A DNA stretch of 50,806 nucleotides. It comes from Pirellulales bacterium. GTDB lineage: Bacteria > Planctomycetota > Planctomycetia > Pirellulales > JACPPG01. The notes beneath the pieces are model-generated. The model saw only the letters and a list, made by a program, of their open reading frames with translations, was not told where the DNA came from and did not search any database. Made by a program: the position numbers and the translations under genes. The DNA lies in assembly GCA_035546535.1 (NCBI GenBank), contig DASZWQ010000128.1, positions 1 through 50,806 of the forward strand, read 5' to 3'. Shown in pieces: positions 38,554 to 47,357 of this stretch (position 1 is its first letter; every line of letters begins with the position of its first letter).

Positions 38554-40083
38554 ATGGATTTCCTCAATCGCTTTTACGGTCAACTAGCCGAACTGGCGCG
38601 CGCCATGACGCCGCGCGCCCGCATCGTAGCTGGCGTGGCCATCGCCGTCGTGGTGGTCGCCCTGGCCTATGTCGGCCGGCGCGAATTTGCCCGCGACACC
38701 GTCTACTTGCTGGGCGGCCAGGAGCTTGCCGCGAGCGAAGTCATGGCCATGCAAGGAGCGCTGGGCAAGGCCAAGCTGAACGATTTCGTGGTCGAAGGAA
38801 ACCGCATTCGCGTACCGCGCGCCAAGCAAGCCGTCTACCTGGCGGCGCTGGCCGACGGCAATGCGCTGCCGCAAACCCTCACGGAGGTTTTTGCCGAAGC
38901 TACGGACAAGACCAATTGGTTCACGTCGCGGCAGCAACAGCTCGATCAGGCGCGGATCGCCAAGAAAAAAGGCCTGGCCTTGATGCTGCGCGGCATGCAA
39001 GGGGTGGAGAGTGCCGAGGTCGACTTCGACAAGGAAGAACCACGCGGCTTGCGGCGCGATCATATCTCGACGGCCTTCGTGGCCCTCAGGCTCAAGGCCG
39101 GACACATCCTCGACGAAAATCGTGCCGCTTTCTTCCAGAGAACCGTCGCGGCTGCCCTGGGCATGTCACCGCATGACGTGACCGTTGCCGACAAGGTCAA
39201 TCTGCTCATTTTCGGCGGCCGCGGCGCGGTGGGCCCCGCCGACGACGTGTACCGCGACCTGAAGCGCAAGTACCAGGCCGACTACGAAGAGACAGTGCGC
39301 AAGGCACTCATGTACGTGCCCGGCATTACCGTGAGTGCCGATGTCGAGCTGGACCGCGAATTGCGCCGCGAAGAGCGCCGCATCGAGTTCGACGCCAATC
39401 AGCCGGCGAATCTTGGCAAGGGTCCACGTGCGGAGTCGATGGTCTCGGACGATTCGGCCGCGCCGCACAGCCAGACGAAAATCGAGATCGCCGGCCTCAC
39501 GCCGAAGCGCGTGGCGATCTCGGTCGGCGTACCCGTCACCTATTTCGAAACCGTCTGGCGCCAGCGCCACGGAACCGCGCCCCAGAGCGAACGTTCGGTG
39601 CCGCCCGCGGGCGCGCTGGCACAGTTGGAAGCGGAAGAAATCGCGCGGATCAAGCAGCACGTTGCCGGACTGATTCCGGCGACGGACCAGGTGGGATCCG
39701 GACCCGCCGTGACCGTCACGCCGTTTTCGACGATCAACGAGCCGGAAACGCCTGCGCCGTCGGTGCCCGAGTTGCTCTTGGAGTGGTTGGCCGGATCGTG
39801 GCCGCGGTTGGCGACAGCGATCGCGATTGTCGTCGGCATGCTGATGCTGCGCTCGACGCTGCGCGGCGCGTCCGACTGGTCGACGAAGCGCGCGGAACAT
39901 CGGGCCGGCGCTTCGCTCGATACGGCCCGAGAGGGCGCCACCCCTTCGGCTCGGTTTCGCGCCGCGATGCGCGATCGCGAGGCCGGCGGCAAATCGATGC
40001 GGGACGAAGTGGCGGACCTGGTTCGCGAGGATCCGGCCGCGGCGGCCAGCGTCCTGCGATCCTGGATGGGGAATGCAAACTAG
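38554..40083 (+). CDS. fliF: Flagellar MS-ring protein FliF
   Basis: Forms the membrane ring on which rotor and export gate assemble. The 509-aa protein has an N-terminal membrane segment (IVAGVAIAVVVVALAYV, about 24-40), ring-building motifs (WFTSRQQQLDQARIAKKKGL, VESAEVDFD, ALGMSPHDVTVAD), a periplasmic region, a second membrane segment (LATAIAIVVGMLMLRSTL, about 412-430) and a C-terminal cytoplasmic tail MRDEVADLVREDPAAAASVL that binds FliG. It is a little shorter than the 550-aa norm. First gene of the fliF-G-H-I-J-N-O-P-Q-R-flhB cluster; fliE, usually beside it, is absent. Confidence 0.92.
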   Translation: MDFLNRFYGQLAELARAMTPRARIVAGVAIAVVVVALAYVGRREFARDTVYLLGGQELAASEVMAMQGALGKAKLNDFVVEGNRIRVPRAKQAVYLAALADGNALPQTLTEVFAEATDKTNWFTSRQQQLDQARIAKKKGLALMLRGMQGVESAEVDFDKEEPRGLRRDHISTAFVALRLKAGHILDENRAAFFQRTVAAALGMSPHDVTVADKVNLLIFGGRGAVGPADDVYRDLKRKYQADYEETVRKALMYVPGITVSADVELDRELRREERRIEFDANQPANLGKGPRAESMVSDDSAAPHSQTKIEIAGLTPKRVAISVGVPVTYFETVWRQRHGTAPQSERSVPPAGALAQLEAEEIARIKQHVAGLIPATDQVGSGPAVTVTPFSTINEPETPAPSVPELLLEWLAGSWPRLATAIAIVVGMLMLRSTLRGASDWSTKRAEHRAGASLDTAREGATPSARFRAAMRDREAGGKSMRDEVADLVREDPAAAASVLRSWMGNAN

Positions 40084-40086
40084 GAA

Positions 40087-41091
40087 ATGGCACTCGAACC
40101 AGAAATCTTGCGACGCGCAGCGATCCTCATCGCGACGCTCGATGCCGAGAGCGCTGATCGATTGCTCGATCAACTCGCGGCCGAGGATGCGGCCGAAGTG
40201 CGCCGCGCGGTTCTCGAGCTTGCGGAAGTCGACGCGCACGAAGAACAAGAAGTTATTGCCCGTTTTCTGCATCCCGACGCTGAGAGTGCCGGTGGCCGCG
40301 CGCCCGTCCAGGAAAACGCCGGCGTCGAGCTTTGCCTCTCGGCAGCCGCCGAGCACGTCGAGACCCAGGCCGTTATGGCCCGCGCTTGTTCGTCGGCCAG
40401 TGACGTGCGGGCTTTATGTGACAGGGTACCAGCGGACGAGCTAGTCGATTTACTTTCTGTCGAACGACCGCAGACGATCGCTCTGGTACTGTCGCGGCTT
40501 TCCGAGCCGCGCGCCTTGCACATACTGACAGCCTTGACCGACGAAGTGCAGTTGGAAGTCATGCGGCGATGGATGGAGCTCGACGTCGCGGACCCGATCC
40601 TCGTGCAGGAGATCGAGCAAGAGCTTTGCGCGCGATTGTCGCGACATTCCGATGCTGCGGGGCGGCGCGGGATGGGCTTAGCTCAGCTTGCCGGCGTCGT
40701 GCAGATGGCCAATCCGGCGGCACAGCGCAAGTTGCTGGCAACCCTGACACATTGTGACGCGGCCGCTGCCGAAACGATCAGCACGCCACGACTGGCTTTC
40801 GATGATCTGGAGTATTTAAGCGGCACGGGCCTGGCGGGTTTGCTGCGGCAGGCTGACCCGCGCACGCTGGTCTTGGCCCTGGCCGGCGCCACCGAGAGCT
40901 TTGCCGAGCGCGTGGCGCGACAACTGTCGCCCGTCGACGGACGCGAGCTGTTACGGGCGATCAATTCTCTGGGGCCCACACGGTTGGCCGACGTGGAAGC
41001 CGCGCAGCGCGAACTGACGAGGATTGCCGAGAAACTTTTCCACGACCACGACGCCGTCGTGTCGCCGCTACCGCTGAGCACGGCCGAGTAG
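40087..41091 (+). CDS. fliG: Flagellar motor switch protein FliG
   Basis: Rotor protein contacting FliF, FliM and the stator. It begins three bases after fliF, with TAGGAA as ribosome-binding site. The 334-aa protein shows the N-terminal FliF-binding region, the middle domain (ERPQTIALVLSRLSEPRALH) and the C-terminal armadillo domain (DPRTLVLALAGATESFAERV, then LGPTRLADVEAAQREL). Ungapped comparison of that C-terminal segment with E. coli FliG puts Ala, Val, Arg and Ala at the torque positions 264, 281, 288 and 289; only Arg297 is kept. Details are in the findings. Confidence 0.92.
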   Translation: MALEPEILRRAAILIATLDAESADRLLDQLAAEDAAEVRRAVLELAEVDAHEEQEVIARFLHPDAESAGGRAPVQENAGVELCLSAAAEHVETQAVMARACSSASDVRALCDRVPADELVDLLSVERPQTIALVLSRLSEPRALHILTALTDEVQLEVMRRWMELDVADPILVQEIEQELCARLSRHSDAAGRRGMGLAQLAGVVQMANPAAQRKLLATLTHCDAAAAETISTPRLAFDDLEYLSGTGLAGLLRQADPRTLVLALAGATESFAERVARQLSPVDGRELLRAINSLGPTRLADVEAAQRELTRIAEKLFHDHDAVVSPLPLSTAE

Positions 41092-41127
41092 ACGTCAATA
41101 GTACCTAATTGCACAACTCGCATGGGG

Positions 41128-41154
41128 TGGGTGGCACGGGTGGCTTGCCCACCA
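41128..41154. repeat. Half copy of the paired-hairpin repeat between fliG and fliH
   Basis: GGTGGCACGGGTGGCTTGCCCACCAG-type half element: GGTGG / CCACC around CTTGC. It sits in the 116-base gap between fliG and fliH, inside the flagellar operon. Confidence 0.65.
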
Positions 41155-41207
41155 GTTGCCGAACCCCGCCTGAGCACGCACAACCAGGCAATACAGGCGG
41201 CTTACTG

Positions 41208-41849
41208 ATGCCAAGGATCATTCGCGCGGGTCTCAACAAGGCCGCGCAATTCAATTTCGAAGACGTCGCGTCCCAGGCCACGGCCTGCGTGGCGCAAGCC
41301 CGGCTGGAGGCGGCGCAGATTCTGACGCAAGCCGCCGAGGAAGCCGAAGCGGTGCGCGCCCAGGCCGAGACCGCCGGACGCGCTGCCGCCGCCGAAGCGA
41401 TCGACCGCATGGTGGAAGAGCGAGTGGCCGCGCGCTTCGCACAGTTGGAGGGCGCGCTTGCATCCATCAAGAACGAGGCGCAGGCTGCCCGGCAAGATTG
41501 GGTGGCATCGTGGCAGGAGCAAGGTCTGAAGCTTTCGCTCGCCATCGCGCGGCGCGTCATCCGCCGCGAACTGGCCGCCCAACCCGAGATCCCCGTAACG
41601 CTCGCCCAAGAGGCCTTGCAATTGGCGACCGGCGCGACGCGCATGAAGCTACTGATGAATCCGGCCGACGTGCGGGGCCTGGCCGACAGAATTCAACAAG
41701 TGCTCAGCGCCGATGCATCGGGTGTGCCTGTGCAACTCGTCAGCGACAAGTCGATCGAGCCTGGCGGTTGCCGCGTGGAAACCGAGTTCGGTGCCATCGA
41801 TCAGCAGTTTACGGCGCAGCTGGCCCGCATCAGCGAGGAGCTAACCTGA
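41208..41849 (+). CDS. fliH: Flagellar export ATPase regulator FliH
   Basis: Peripheral stalk protein of the export ATPase complex, tying FliI to FliN. I start at MPRIIRAGLNKAAQFNFEDV; upstream in-frame codons are made of a dispersed repeat. The 213-aa protein has a long Ala/Glu/Gln-rich coiled coil (residues about 20-95), then the globular C-terminal domain (LKLSLAIARRVIRRELAAQP, MKLLMNPADVRGLADRI, IEPGGCRVETEFGAIDQQF), the latter matching the FliH/HrpE family. 25 bases before fliI. Confidence 0.88.
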   Translation: MPRIIRAGLNKAAQFNFEDVASQATACVAQARLEAAQILTQAAEEAEAVRAQAETAGRAAAAEAIDRMVEERVAARFAQLEGALASIKNEAQAARQDWVASWQEQGLKLSLAIARRVIRRELAAQPEIPVTLAQEALQLATGATRMKLLMNPADVRGLADRIQQVLSADASGVPVQLVSDKSIEPGGCRVETEFGAIDQQFTAQLARISEELT

Positions 41850-41874
41850 AACCGGATCAGGAAAGACGCGCCGC

Positions 41875-43218
41875 ATGAACGACATGAGCGAGCAACTCGC
41901 CGAGATCATACCCACGGCCATGACCGGCCGGTTGGTGCGCACCGTCGGCATGGCCGCCGCGGTGACCGGCTTCCGTGCGCCGCTGGGAGCCATGGTCGAA
42001 ATCGAGCGTGCCGGCGGACCGCCCGTGCCGGCCGAGGTGATCGGCTTTCGCGATCAACTGAGTTTGCTCGCGCCGCTGGGTGACCTGCAAGGTACACATC
42101 ACGGCAGCGTCGTACGCTTGCGGCGCACGCGCAATTGGCTGCGCGTCGGCGACGGGCTCTTGGGCCGTGTGATCGACGCGCAGGGCATGGTGATCGACGG
42201 TCGCCGGGCACCCGCGCTCTCCGAACGAACTTCCCTTGAAGGGGCCGCGCCCAGCGCAATGGCCCGGCCGCGCATCACAAAATCGTTTTCCACAGGCGTG
42301 CGGGCCATCGACGGCCTCTTGACGTGTGGCGAGGGGCAACGAATGGGCATCCTGGCCGGCGCGGGCGTCGGGAAAAGTGTCCTCTTAGGCATGCTCGCCC
42401 GCCACTCCACGGCCGACGTGAACGTAATCGCGCTGATCGGTGAGCGCGGACGCGAAGTCAACGAATTCCTCGAGCGCGATTTGCAGGCGAGTGGGCTGGC
42501 CAAAAGCGTGGTGGTCGTGGCCACGAGCGACGAGCCGGCCCCGCTGCGGACGCGCGCCGCGCATACGGCAACCGCCGTCGCCGAGTATTTTCGCGATCAA
42601 GGCGCCCAGGTACTGTTGCTCGTCGATTCGCTGACGCGTTTTGCGTATGCGCAACGCGAGATTGGCCTCGCGGCCGGCGAACCGCCAGCCATGCGCGGCT
42701 ATCCGCCGTCGGTATTCGGCGCCTTGCCGAAACTGGTCGAGCGGGCCGGCTTGAGCCCGCGCGGTGGTATCACGGCCTTTTACTCGGTGCTGGTCGAAGG
42801 GGACGATCCGAACGAGCCTGTCAGCGATTCGGTGCGAAGTTTGCTCGACGGTCACTTGTGGCTGTCTCGCAAGCTCGCCAATCGTGGCCATTTCCCGGCG
42901 ATCGACATCTTGGGCAGCATCAGCCGCGTGATGTCGGACGTGACCACGCCCGCCGAGCGCGAGGCCGCCACCATGATTCGCGAACTGCTGGCGGCTTATC
43001 GCGACCACGAAGATCTGATCTCGATCGGCGCCTACCGGCGCGGCAGCAATCGGCTGGTGGATACCGCGATCGACATGCTCGAACCGATTCAGCAATTCTT
43101 GCGGCAGGACGTCACAGAGCGCTCGGCGGCGGACCAGTCGCGCGAGCAACTTTTCGAATTGCTGCAACGAGCGCGCGGGCAGATGTCGACCGAGCCCCTG
43201 GCAAAAAGCATTCGTTGA
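41875..43218 (+). CDS. fliI: Flagellum-specific export ATPase FliI
   Basis: Hexameric ATPase that unloads chaperones and unfolds export substrates. 447 aa. Walker A ILAGAGVGKSVLLGMLAR (about residues 159-176), the FliI/F1-type Walker B with QVLLLVDSLTRFAYAQREI, the catalytic Glu stretch ALIGERGREVNEFLERDL, and GDDPNEPVSDSVRSLLDGHL. These follow the order of the alpha/beta F1 family, and the N-terminal barrel is short as in FliI. AGGAAAG upstream is the ribosome-binding site. Confidence 0.96.
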   Translation: MNDMSEQLAEIIPTAMTGRLVRTVGMAAAVTGFRAPLGAMVEIERAGGPPVPAEVIGFRDQLSLLAPLGDLQGTHHGSVVRLRRTRNWLRVGDGLLGRVIDAQGMVIDGRRAPALSERTSLEGAAPSAMARPRITKSFSTGVRAIDGLLTCGEGQRMGILAGAGVGKSVLLGMLARHSTADVNVIALIGERGREVNEFLERDLQASGLAKSVVVVATSDEPAPLRTRAAHTATAVAEYFRDQGAQVLLLVDSLTRFAYAQREIGLAAGEPPAMRGYPPSVFGALPKLVERAGLSPRGGITAFYSVLVEGDDPNEPVSDSVRSLLDGHLWLSRKLANRGHFPAIDILGSISRVMSDVTTPAEREAATMIRELLAAYRDHEDLISIGAYRRGSNRLVDTAIDMLEPIQQFLRQDVTERSAADQSREQLFELLQRARGQMSTEPLAKSIR

Positions 43219-43278
43219 TCGTCCGCCGGACCGTCGGCGTCCGGCACTGCTTCTTGGCTCCCCCTTTGAAACGTGCTC

Positions 43279-43722
43279 ATGGCGAAATTCACCTTCGCAC
43301 TCGATAGCGTGCTGCGCTGGCGGACTGCCGAGCGCGACCAGCGTCGGCAGGCGGTGGCCGATGCCATGCGGCTCGAACAGCTCGCGCAAGACCGCATAAT
43401 CGCTTGTGACGGTGAATTGCAGAAGCTCCGTGAGAACGACGGATCCACAGGCGCCATCGACATCGCCCGTCGCGTGGCGAGTGAGCAGTACGCCGCCGCG
43501 TTGCGGCGCGATCGGCAGCGTCTGGTCGTCGAGCGGAGCGAGCGAACGGCCGAAGTCGACTCGAGCCGGGCGGCGCTGGTCGAAGCAGACCGAGAAGTGC
43601 GCATGCTCGAACGCCTGCGCGAGCGAAAGCTCGAAGCCTTCGAGGCCGCGGAGCGCCGCCGCCAGCAGAGCGGCATGGAGGAACTGGCGCTCCGCAAGCA
43701 TCTGGCCGAACAAGACGCGTAG
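43279..43722 (+). CDS. fliJ: Flagellar export protein FliJ
   Basis: Small helical central-stalk-like protein linking FliI to FlhA. The 147-aa product begins MAKFTFALDSVLRWRTAERD, the usual FliJ opening, and is a single antiparallel coiled coil with many Arg, Glu and Gln. I use the ATG at 43279 rather than a GTG two codons earlier. Assignment relies on the opening motif, length, coiled coil and its place straight after fliI. Confidence 0.85.
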   Translation: MAKFTFALDSVLRWRTAERDQRRQAVADAMRLEQLAQDRIIACDGELQKLRENDGSTGAIDIARRVASEQYAAALRRDRQRLVVERSERTAEVDSSRAALVEADREVRMLERLRERKLEAFEAAERRRQQSGMEELALRKHLAEQDA

Positions 43723-43954
43723 CCGCGGCGTGCCCCCATCGGCCCGTCCGGGCATGCTAGCGGCGGTGGACCGGCCCTGCGCAGAAGCTCTATTCGCCCC
43801 GGATGCTTGCGCTGCCTCGGTGCCCTTCCTGGAAGCCTGCGTCCCGGGCGGTTGACCTTGATCCGACCACGGAATTGCGGGACAACTATCCGCCCGCGAG
43901 CTCGGCGCAGCTTTATTCTGGCAGCATTCCTTCTGCGATGAAAAAGAGATCGGC

Positions 43955-44413
43955 ATGAAGCCCGCGGATCGGTCTGCAGACACGGGAAATGCGAGCCAGA
44001 CCGGTCCGGCGGACCGACGGCCGGGCCACGTCGATCGCGTGCTTGCCGAAAGTGCCAGCGACCTGGCCGGGCTGCCGTTGTCGGAGGCAGAGGCCATCCC
44101 TGGCGTGCGGCATTTCGAGTTCCGAGAGTTTTCCGACGTGCCGCCGCGCGCGATCACGCCAGACGGCATGGCGGAGCAGGATCGGGAATTCGATGTGAGG
44201 ATTGAACTAGGTCACACGCAGATCAGCCGTGATGACCTGCCCGAGCTGCGCAGCGGTTCGGTCATCTCGCTCGACCGGCTCGTACACGAGCCGGTGGATC
44301 TGGTCGTGGATGGCCAGGTCGTGGCGCGTGGCGAGGTGATGGTGCTCGACGAGCGATTTTGCGTGCGGATCACGGAACTTTTTAGCGCCGACGGATCGAG
44401 AGTCCTCGCGTGA
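43955..44413 (+). CDS. fliN: Flagellar motor switch protein FliN
   Basis: C-ring protein. The C-terminal SpoA domain is clear: FDVRIELGHTQISRDDLPEL, GSVISLDRLVHEPVDLVVDG, VARGEVMVLDERFCVRITEL. The first 75 residues are poorly conserved and polar. Length 152 aa. FliM, normally just before FliN, is missing; the 230 bases between fliJ and fliN hold no fliM fragment that I can recognise. Its stop overlaps the fliO start (GTGA). Confidence 0.92.
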   Translation: MKPADRSADTGNASQTGPADRRPGHVDRVLAESASDLAGLPLSEAEAIPGVRHFEFREFSDVPPRAITPDGMAEQDREFDVRIELGHTQISRDDLPELRSGSVISLDRLVHEPVDLVVDGQVVARGEVMVLDERFCVRITELFSADGSRVLA

Positions 44414-45183
44414 GCATCGAGCGTAAGACTCAATTTGCTTCGCCAACCTGCCAGGGCGGCCTTATTCTTCGAGCGCGCCACGTTGCAGCGCTGGGGATTG
44501 CCGTTGGGATGCTGGTGGCTTTGCAGCCGGCACTTGCCGCGCCCCCCAACAACACGGTTCCGCCCGCGAGCCCGCCTGCGCGTGACGTGCAGCAGGCTTC
44601 GCACGCCGAGATCGTTCCGGCCGATCGAAAATTCGCGAATGCGCAGCCGCCGGTGGCGGCCCAGCGCGCCGCGCCGTCGGCCGCGCCGGTTACTGAACAA
44701 AAGACGCGCCTCGCATCCCAGGGGCCGACGCGCGAGCGGACGGGTTCGGCATCGGGCGGAATCCGGCAACTATTGGCCACCGGCGCGAGCCTGGCGCTCG
44801 TGCTGGGTCTGTTCGCTGCCGTGGTGTGGATGATGCGTCGTGGCATGCCGAAAGTTTCGTCGCAACGTTTGCCCCAGGAAGTGCTGGACGTCCTCGGCCA
44901 GGCGACCCTGGCTCACCGGCAGCAGGTGCAACTCGTGCGGCTGGGGCAGAAGCTGCTGCTGATCAACGTGTCGCCCAGCGGTGCCGAGACGCTCTCCGAA
45001 GTGACCGATGCGGCCGAGGTCGACCGCTTGACGGCACTCTGTCGCCGTACGTCATCGCGGAGCGCAACGCCCAGCTTCCGCGACGTGCTGCAACAGTTTC
45101 GCGGACCAGGCGTGACGACCGCGGCCGCCAAGCAACGCTCTCCGGAACTTCCGATCGGCAAAAGCGAGGTGGCCGATGGCTGA
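44410..45183 (+). CDS. fliO: Flagellar biosynthesis protein FliO
   Basis: Helps assemble the FliP ring. Start is GTG overlapping the fliN stop codon. 257 aa: a signal-like segment ([18 protein letters not shown]), a long Ala/Pro/Gln linker, one membrane helix ([20 protein letters not shown], about 118-137) and a conserved cytoplasmic domain ([37 protein letters not shown]). The preceding linker is longer than usual. It overlaps fliP by eight bases. Confidence 0.88.
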   Translation: MSIERKTQFASPTCQGGLILRARHVAALGIAVGMLVALQPALAAPPNNTVPPASPPARDVQQASHAEIVPADRKFANAQPPVAAQRAAPSAAPVTEQKTRLASQGPTRERTGSASGGIRQLLATGASLALVLGLFAAVVWMMRRGMPKVSSQRLPQEVLDVLGQATLAHRQQVQLVRLGQKLLLINVSPSGAETLSEVTDAAEVDRLTALCRRTSSRSATPSFRDVLQQFRGPGVTTAAAKQRSPELPIGKSEVADG

Positions 45184-46027
45184 GCCGGTCCATTCGTCGT
45201 GGCGCCGCGCATTCGGCTTTTCGTGCGTTGCACGAATGCTTGCCGCGACGATCGTGCTCGGCTCGTTCGCCGCGCGCCCCGTGTTTGCCGAGGACGGCGC
45301 CAACGCGCCGGCCAGCTTGCAACTCGCCGAAGGTTTGCTCGCCGGGCCGGACAGTTGGACCAGCCCCGAGGGCTTGAGCTCGACCATGAAGGTGATGCTC
45401 GTCACGTCGGTGCTCAGCCTGGCGCCGGCGGTGCTATTGATGACGACCAGCTTCGTGCGCATCACGGTTGTCTTGAGCCTGCTGCGGCAGGCGGTGGGCA
45501 CGCAGCAATTGCCGCCGAACCAGGTGATGACTTCGATGGCGTTGTTCCTCACCATGTTGACCATGTGGCCAGTGTGGAAAGACGTTTACGACCAGGCGGT
45601 GATGCCCTACAGCAATCGGCAGATCAGCTTGGAAGAAGCGTGCAACATCGGCAGCAAGCCCGTGCGCCGCTTCATGACCATGCAATTGGAAAAGACGGGC
45701 AACGCCGACGACGTGCGGCTGTTTCTCGATTATCTGCCGAATACCGAGGAGCGCGACTATCAGTATTACGAGGACGTGCCGCTGACCGCGCTACTGCCCG
45801 CCTTCATGCTCAGCGAACTGAAGACCGCGTTCTTGATCGGCTTTCAGATCTATCTGCCCTTCTTGATTCTCGACATGGTGATATCGAGCGTGCTGGTGTC
45901 GATGGGCATGATGATGCTGCCGCCGGCACTCGTCTCGCTACCCTTCAAGCTGATGCTGTTCGTGCTGGTCGACGGCTGGCACCTGGTGGTGGGCATGCTG
46001 CTGAACAGTTTTCAAGCGTATCGCTGA
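45176..46027 (+). CDS. fliP: Flagellar export gate protein FliP
   Basis: Core of the export channel (FliP5-FliQ4-FliR1). 283 aa with a signal peptide ([18 protein letters not shown]), then the signatures [60 protein letters not shown] and [20 protein letters not shown], and [17 protein letters not shown]. Four membrane helices. It overlaps the end of fliO, so translation is probably coupled. Confidence 0.96.
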   Translation: MAEPVHSSWRRAFGFSCVARMLAATIVLGSFAARPVFAEDGANAPASLQLAEGLLAGPDSWTSPEGLSSTMKVMLVTSVLSLAPAVLLMTTSFVRITVVLSLLRQAVGTQQLPPNQVMTSMALFLTMLTMWPVWKDVYDQAVMPYSNRQISLEEACNIGSKPVRRFMTMQLEKTGNADDVRLFLDYLPNTEERDYQYYEDVPLTALLPAFMLSELKTAFLIGFQIYLPFLILDMVISSVLVSMGMMMLPPALVSLPFKLMLFVLVDGWHLVVGMLLNSFQAYR

Positions 46028-46075
46028 CCGCTTCGCGGCGCGCGGCGCAGACCATTTCCGCACGGAGTCTCAGTC

Positions 46076-46342
46076 ATGGATCCTCAATCGGCGGTCGACC
46101 TGGTACGCGAGGCGATCATGATGGCGCTCGTCGTCAGTGCGCCGGTTTTGATCGTCGGCATGGGCGTGGGGCTGGTCGTCGGCCTGTTGCAGGCCGTGAC
46201 GCAGATTCAAGAGCAGACGTTGTCGTTCGTTCCCAAGGTCGTGGCGGCGCTCGCCGTGTTGACCGTGACCATGCCCTGGGTCGTATCGCGGATGGTCGAA
46301 TACTTTCGCGACCTGGTAGAAAATATTCCGGCGTCGTTGTGA
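46076..46342 (+). CDS. fliQ: Flagellar export gate protein FliQ
   Basis: 88-aa two-helix gate subunit. It shows the standard pattern: AVDLVREAIMMALVVSAPVL, VGMGVGLVVGLLQAVTQIQE, QTLSFVPKVVAALAVL. A GGAG nine bases upstream sets the start. Confidence 0.95.
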   Translation: MDPQSAVDLVREAIMMALVVSAPVLIVGMGVGLVVGLLQAVTQIQEQTLSFVPKVVAALAVLTVTMPWVVSRMVEYFRDLVENIPASL

Positions 46343-46385
46343 GCGTGCGCAAATTGCCAAGGCGCAGTTTCGAAACCGCAATGTG

Positions 46386-46455
46386 GTGCCACTGGTGGCT
46401 CGCCCACCAGTGCGGAACTCTCGACAAACACTGGTAGACAAGCTACCAGTGGCAC
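46386..46455. repeat. Paired-hairpin dispersed repeat, copy D
   Basis: A 70-base element between fliQ and fliR, bounded by GTGCCACTGGT and ACCAGTGGCAC. Hairpin 1: CTGGTGG / CCACCAG around CTCGC. Hairpin 2: ACTGGTAG / CTACCAGT around ACAAG. Almost identical to 13328-13398. Confidence 0.87.
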
Positions 46456-46515
46456 ACGCAAGCAAGCCAACACCCGCAGTGGCAATCATCTCTTCTTGCA
46501 GGCAAACGAGCTGCC

Positions 46516-47316
46516 ATGCCAGCGCCGATCGAGCTGATTTCGACACACCTGTATGTCTTGCTGCTCGTGCTGGGGCGCGTCGGTGGGCTGGTCACGACGG
46601 CGCCTTTGTTTTCGGCGATCGCGGTGCCCAAGAATATCCGCGCGATCTTGGCGCTGGCGCTGGCTGTGCTGCTCGCGCCCGCTCAGGTTGCGCATTCGGC
46701 CGCGCAGCCTGAGAGTCTCGTCGCGGGAGCGCTCGCCGTTGGCGTCGAAGTTCTTATCGGCCTGGCCCTGGGCCTGGGCACGGCGCTTTTGATCGCCGGG
46801 GCGCAACTGGCCGGCCAATTGATCGCGCAACTGAGCGGTCTGTCGCTGGCCGAAGTTTTCGATCCGAACCTGGGCGCCGAGACGCCGCTGCTTTCTCAAC
46901 TGCTCGGCCTGTTCGGCGTGGCGGTGTACTTGCTGATCGGTGGGCATCGCTGGCTGCTGGCCGGTTTGCTCGATTCGTCCCGGGCGCTGCCGATCGGCGG
47001 TTGCCACTTGCCCGAAGCCGTGCCTCACGTACTGGTGTCGCTGGTCTCGGAAAGTTTCTCGCTGGGTATCCGTATCGCGGTGCCGGCCGTGCTGGCCCTG
47101 CTGTTGGCGTCGATCATGTTGGGCCTCGTCAGTCGCACGATCACGCAATTGAATGTTATGTCGCTGGGCTTCGGTTTGAATGTCGTGGTCGCGCTGTTCG
47201 CTCTGGCCATGTCGCTCGGCAGCGCGGCATGGCTGTTGGAGGATCAAGTGCAGCCGACGGTGAAGCAAATGATCGATACCCTGCAGGCAACGCCCACGAT
47301 GGACCGCGCGCAATGA
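46516..47316 (+). CDS. fliR: Flagellar export gate protein FliR
   Basis: 266-aa gate subunit with about six membrane helices. Visible family stretches: LLVLGRVGGLVTTAPLFSA, VPKNIRAILALALAVLLAPA, AGQLIAQLSGLSLAEVFDPN, and SRTITQLNVMSLGFGLNVVV. Follows fliQ after 173 bases containing a repeat; precedes flhB by 41 bases. Confidence 0.94.
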   Translation: MPAPIELISTHLYVLLLVLGRVGGLVTTAPLFSAIAVPKNIRAILALALAVLLAPAQVAHSAAQPESLVAGALAVGVEVLIGLALGLGTALLIAGAQLAGQLIAQLSGLSLAEVFDPNLGAETPLLSQLLGLFGVAVYLLIGGHRWLLAGLLDSSRALPIGGCHLPEAVPHVLVSLVSESFSLGIRIAVPAVLALLLASIMLGLVSRTITQLNVMSLGFGLNVVVALFALAMSLGSAAWLLEDQVQPTVKQMIDTLQATPTMDRAQ

Positions 47317-47357
47317 CGCCCGGCCGACATCACGAAAACTAAAACTCAACGGGCACG

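Noticed and set aside
42385-44169. Long open frame on the minus strand, 594 codons
   Set aside because: It lies opposite fliI, fliJ and fliN, has no domain signature, and is an effect of high GC on the antisense strand.
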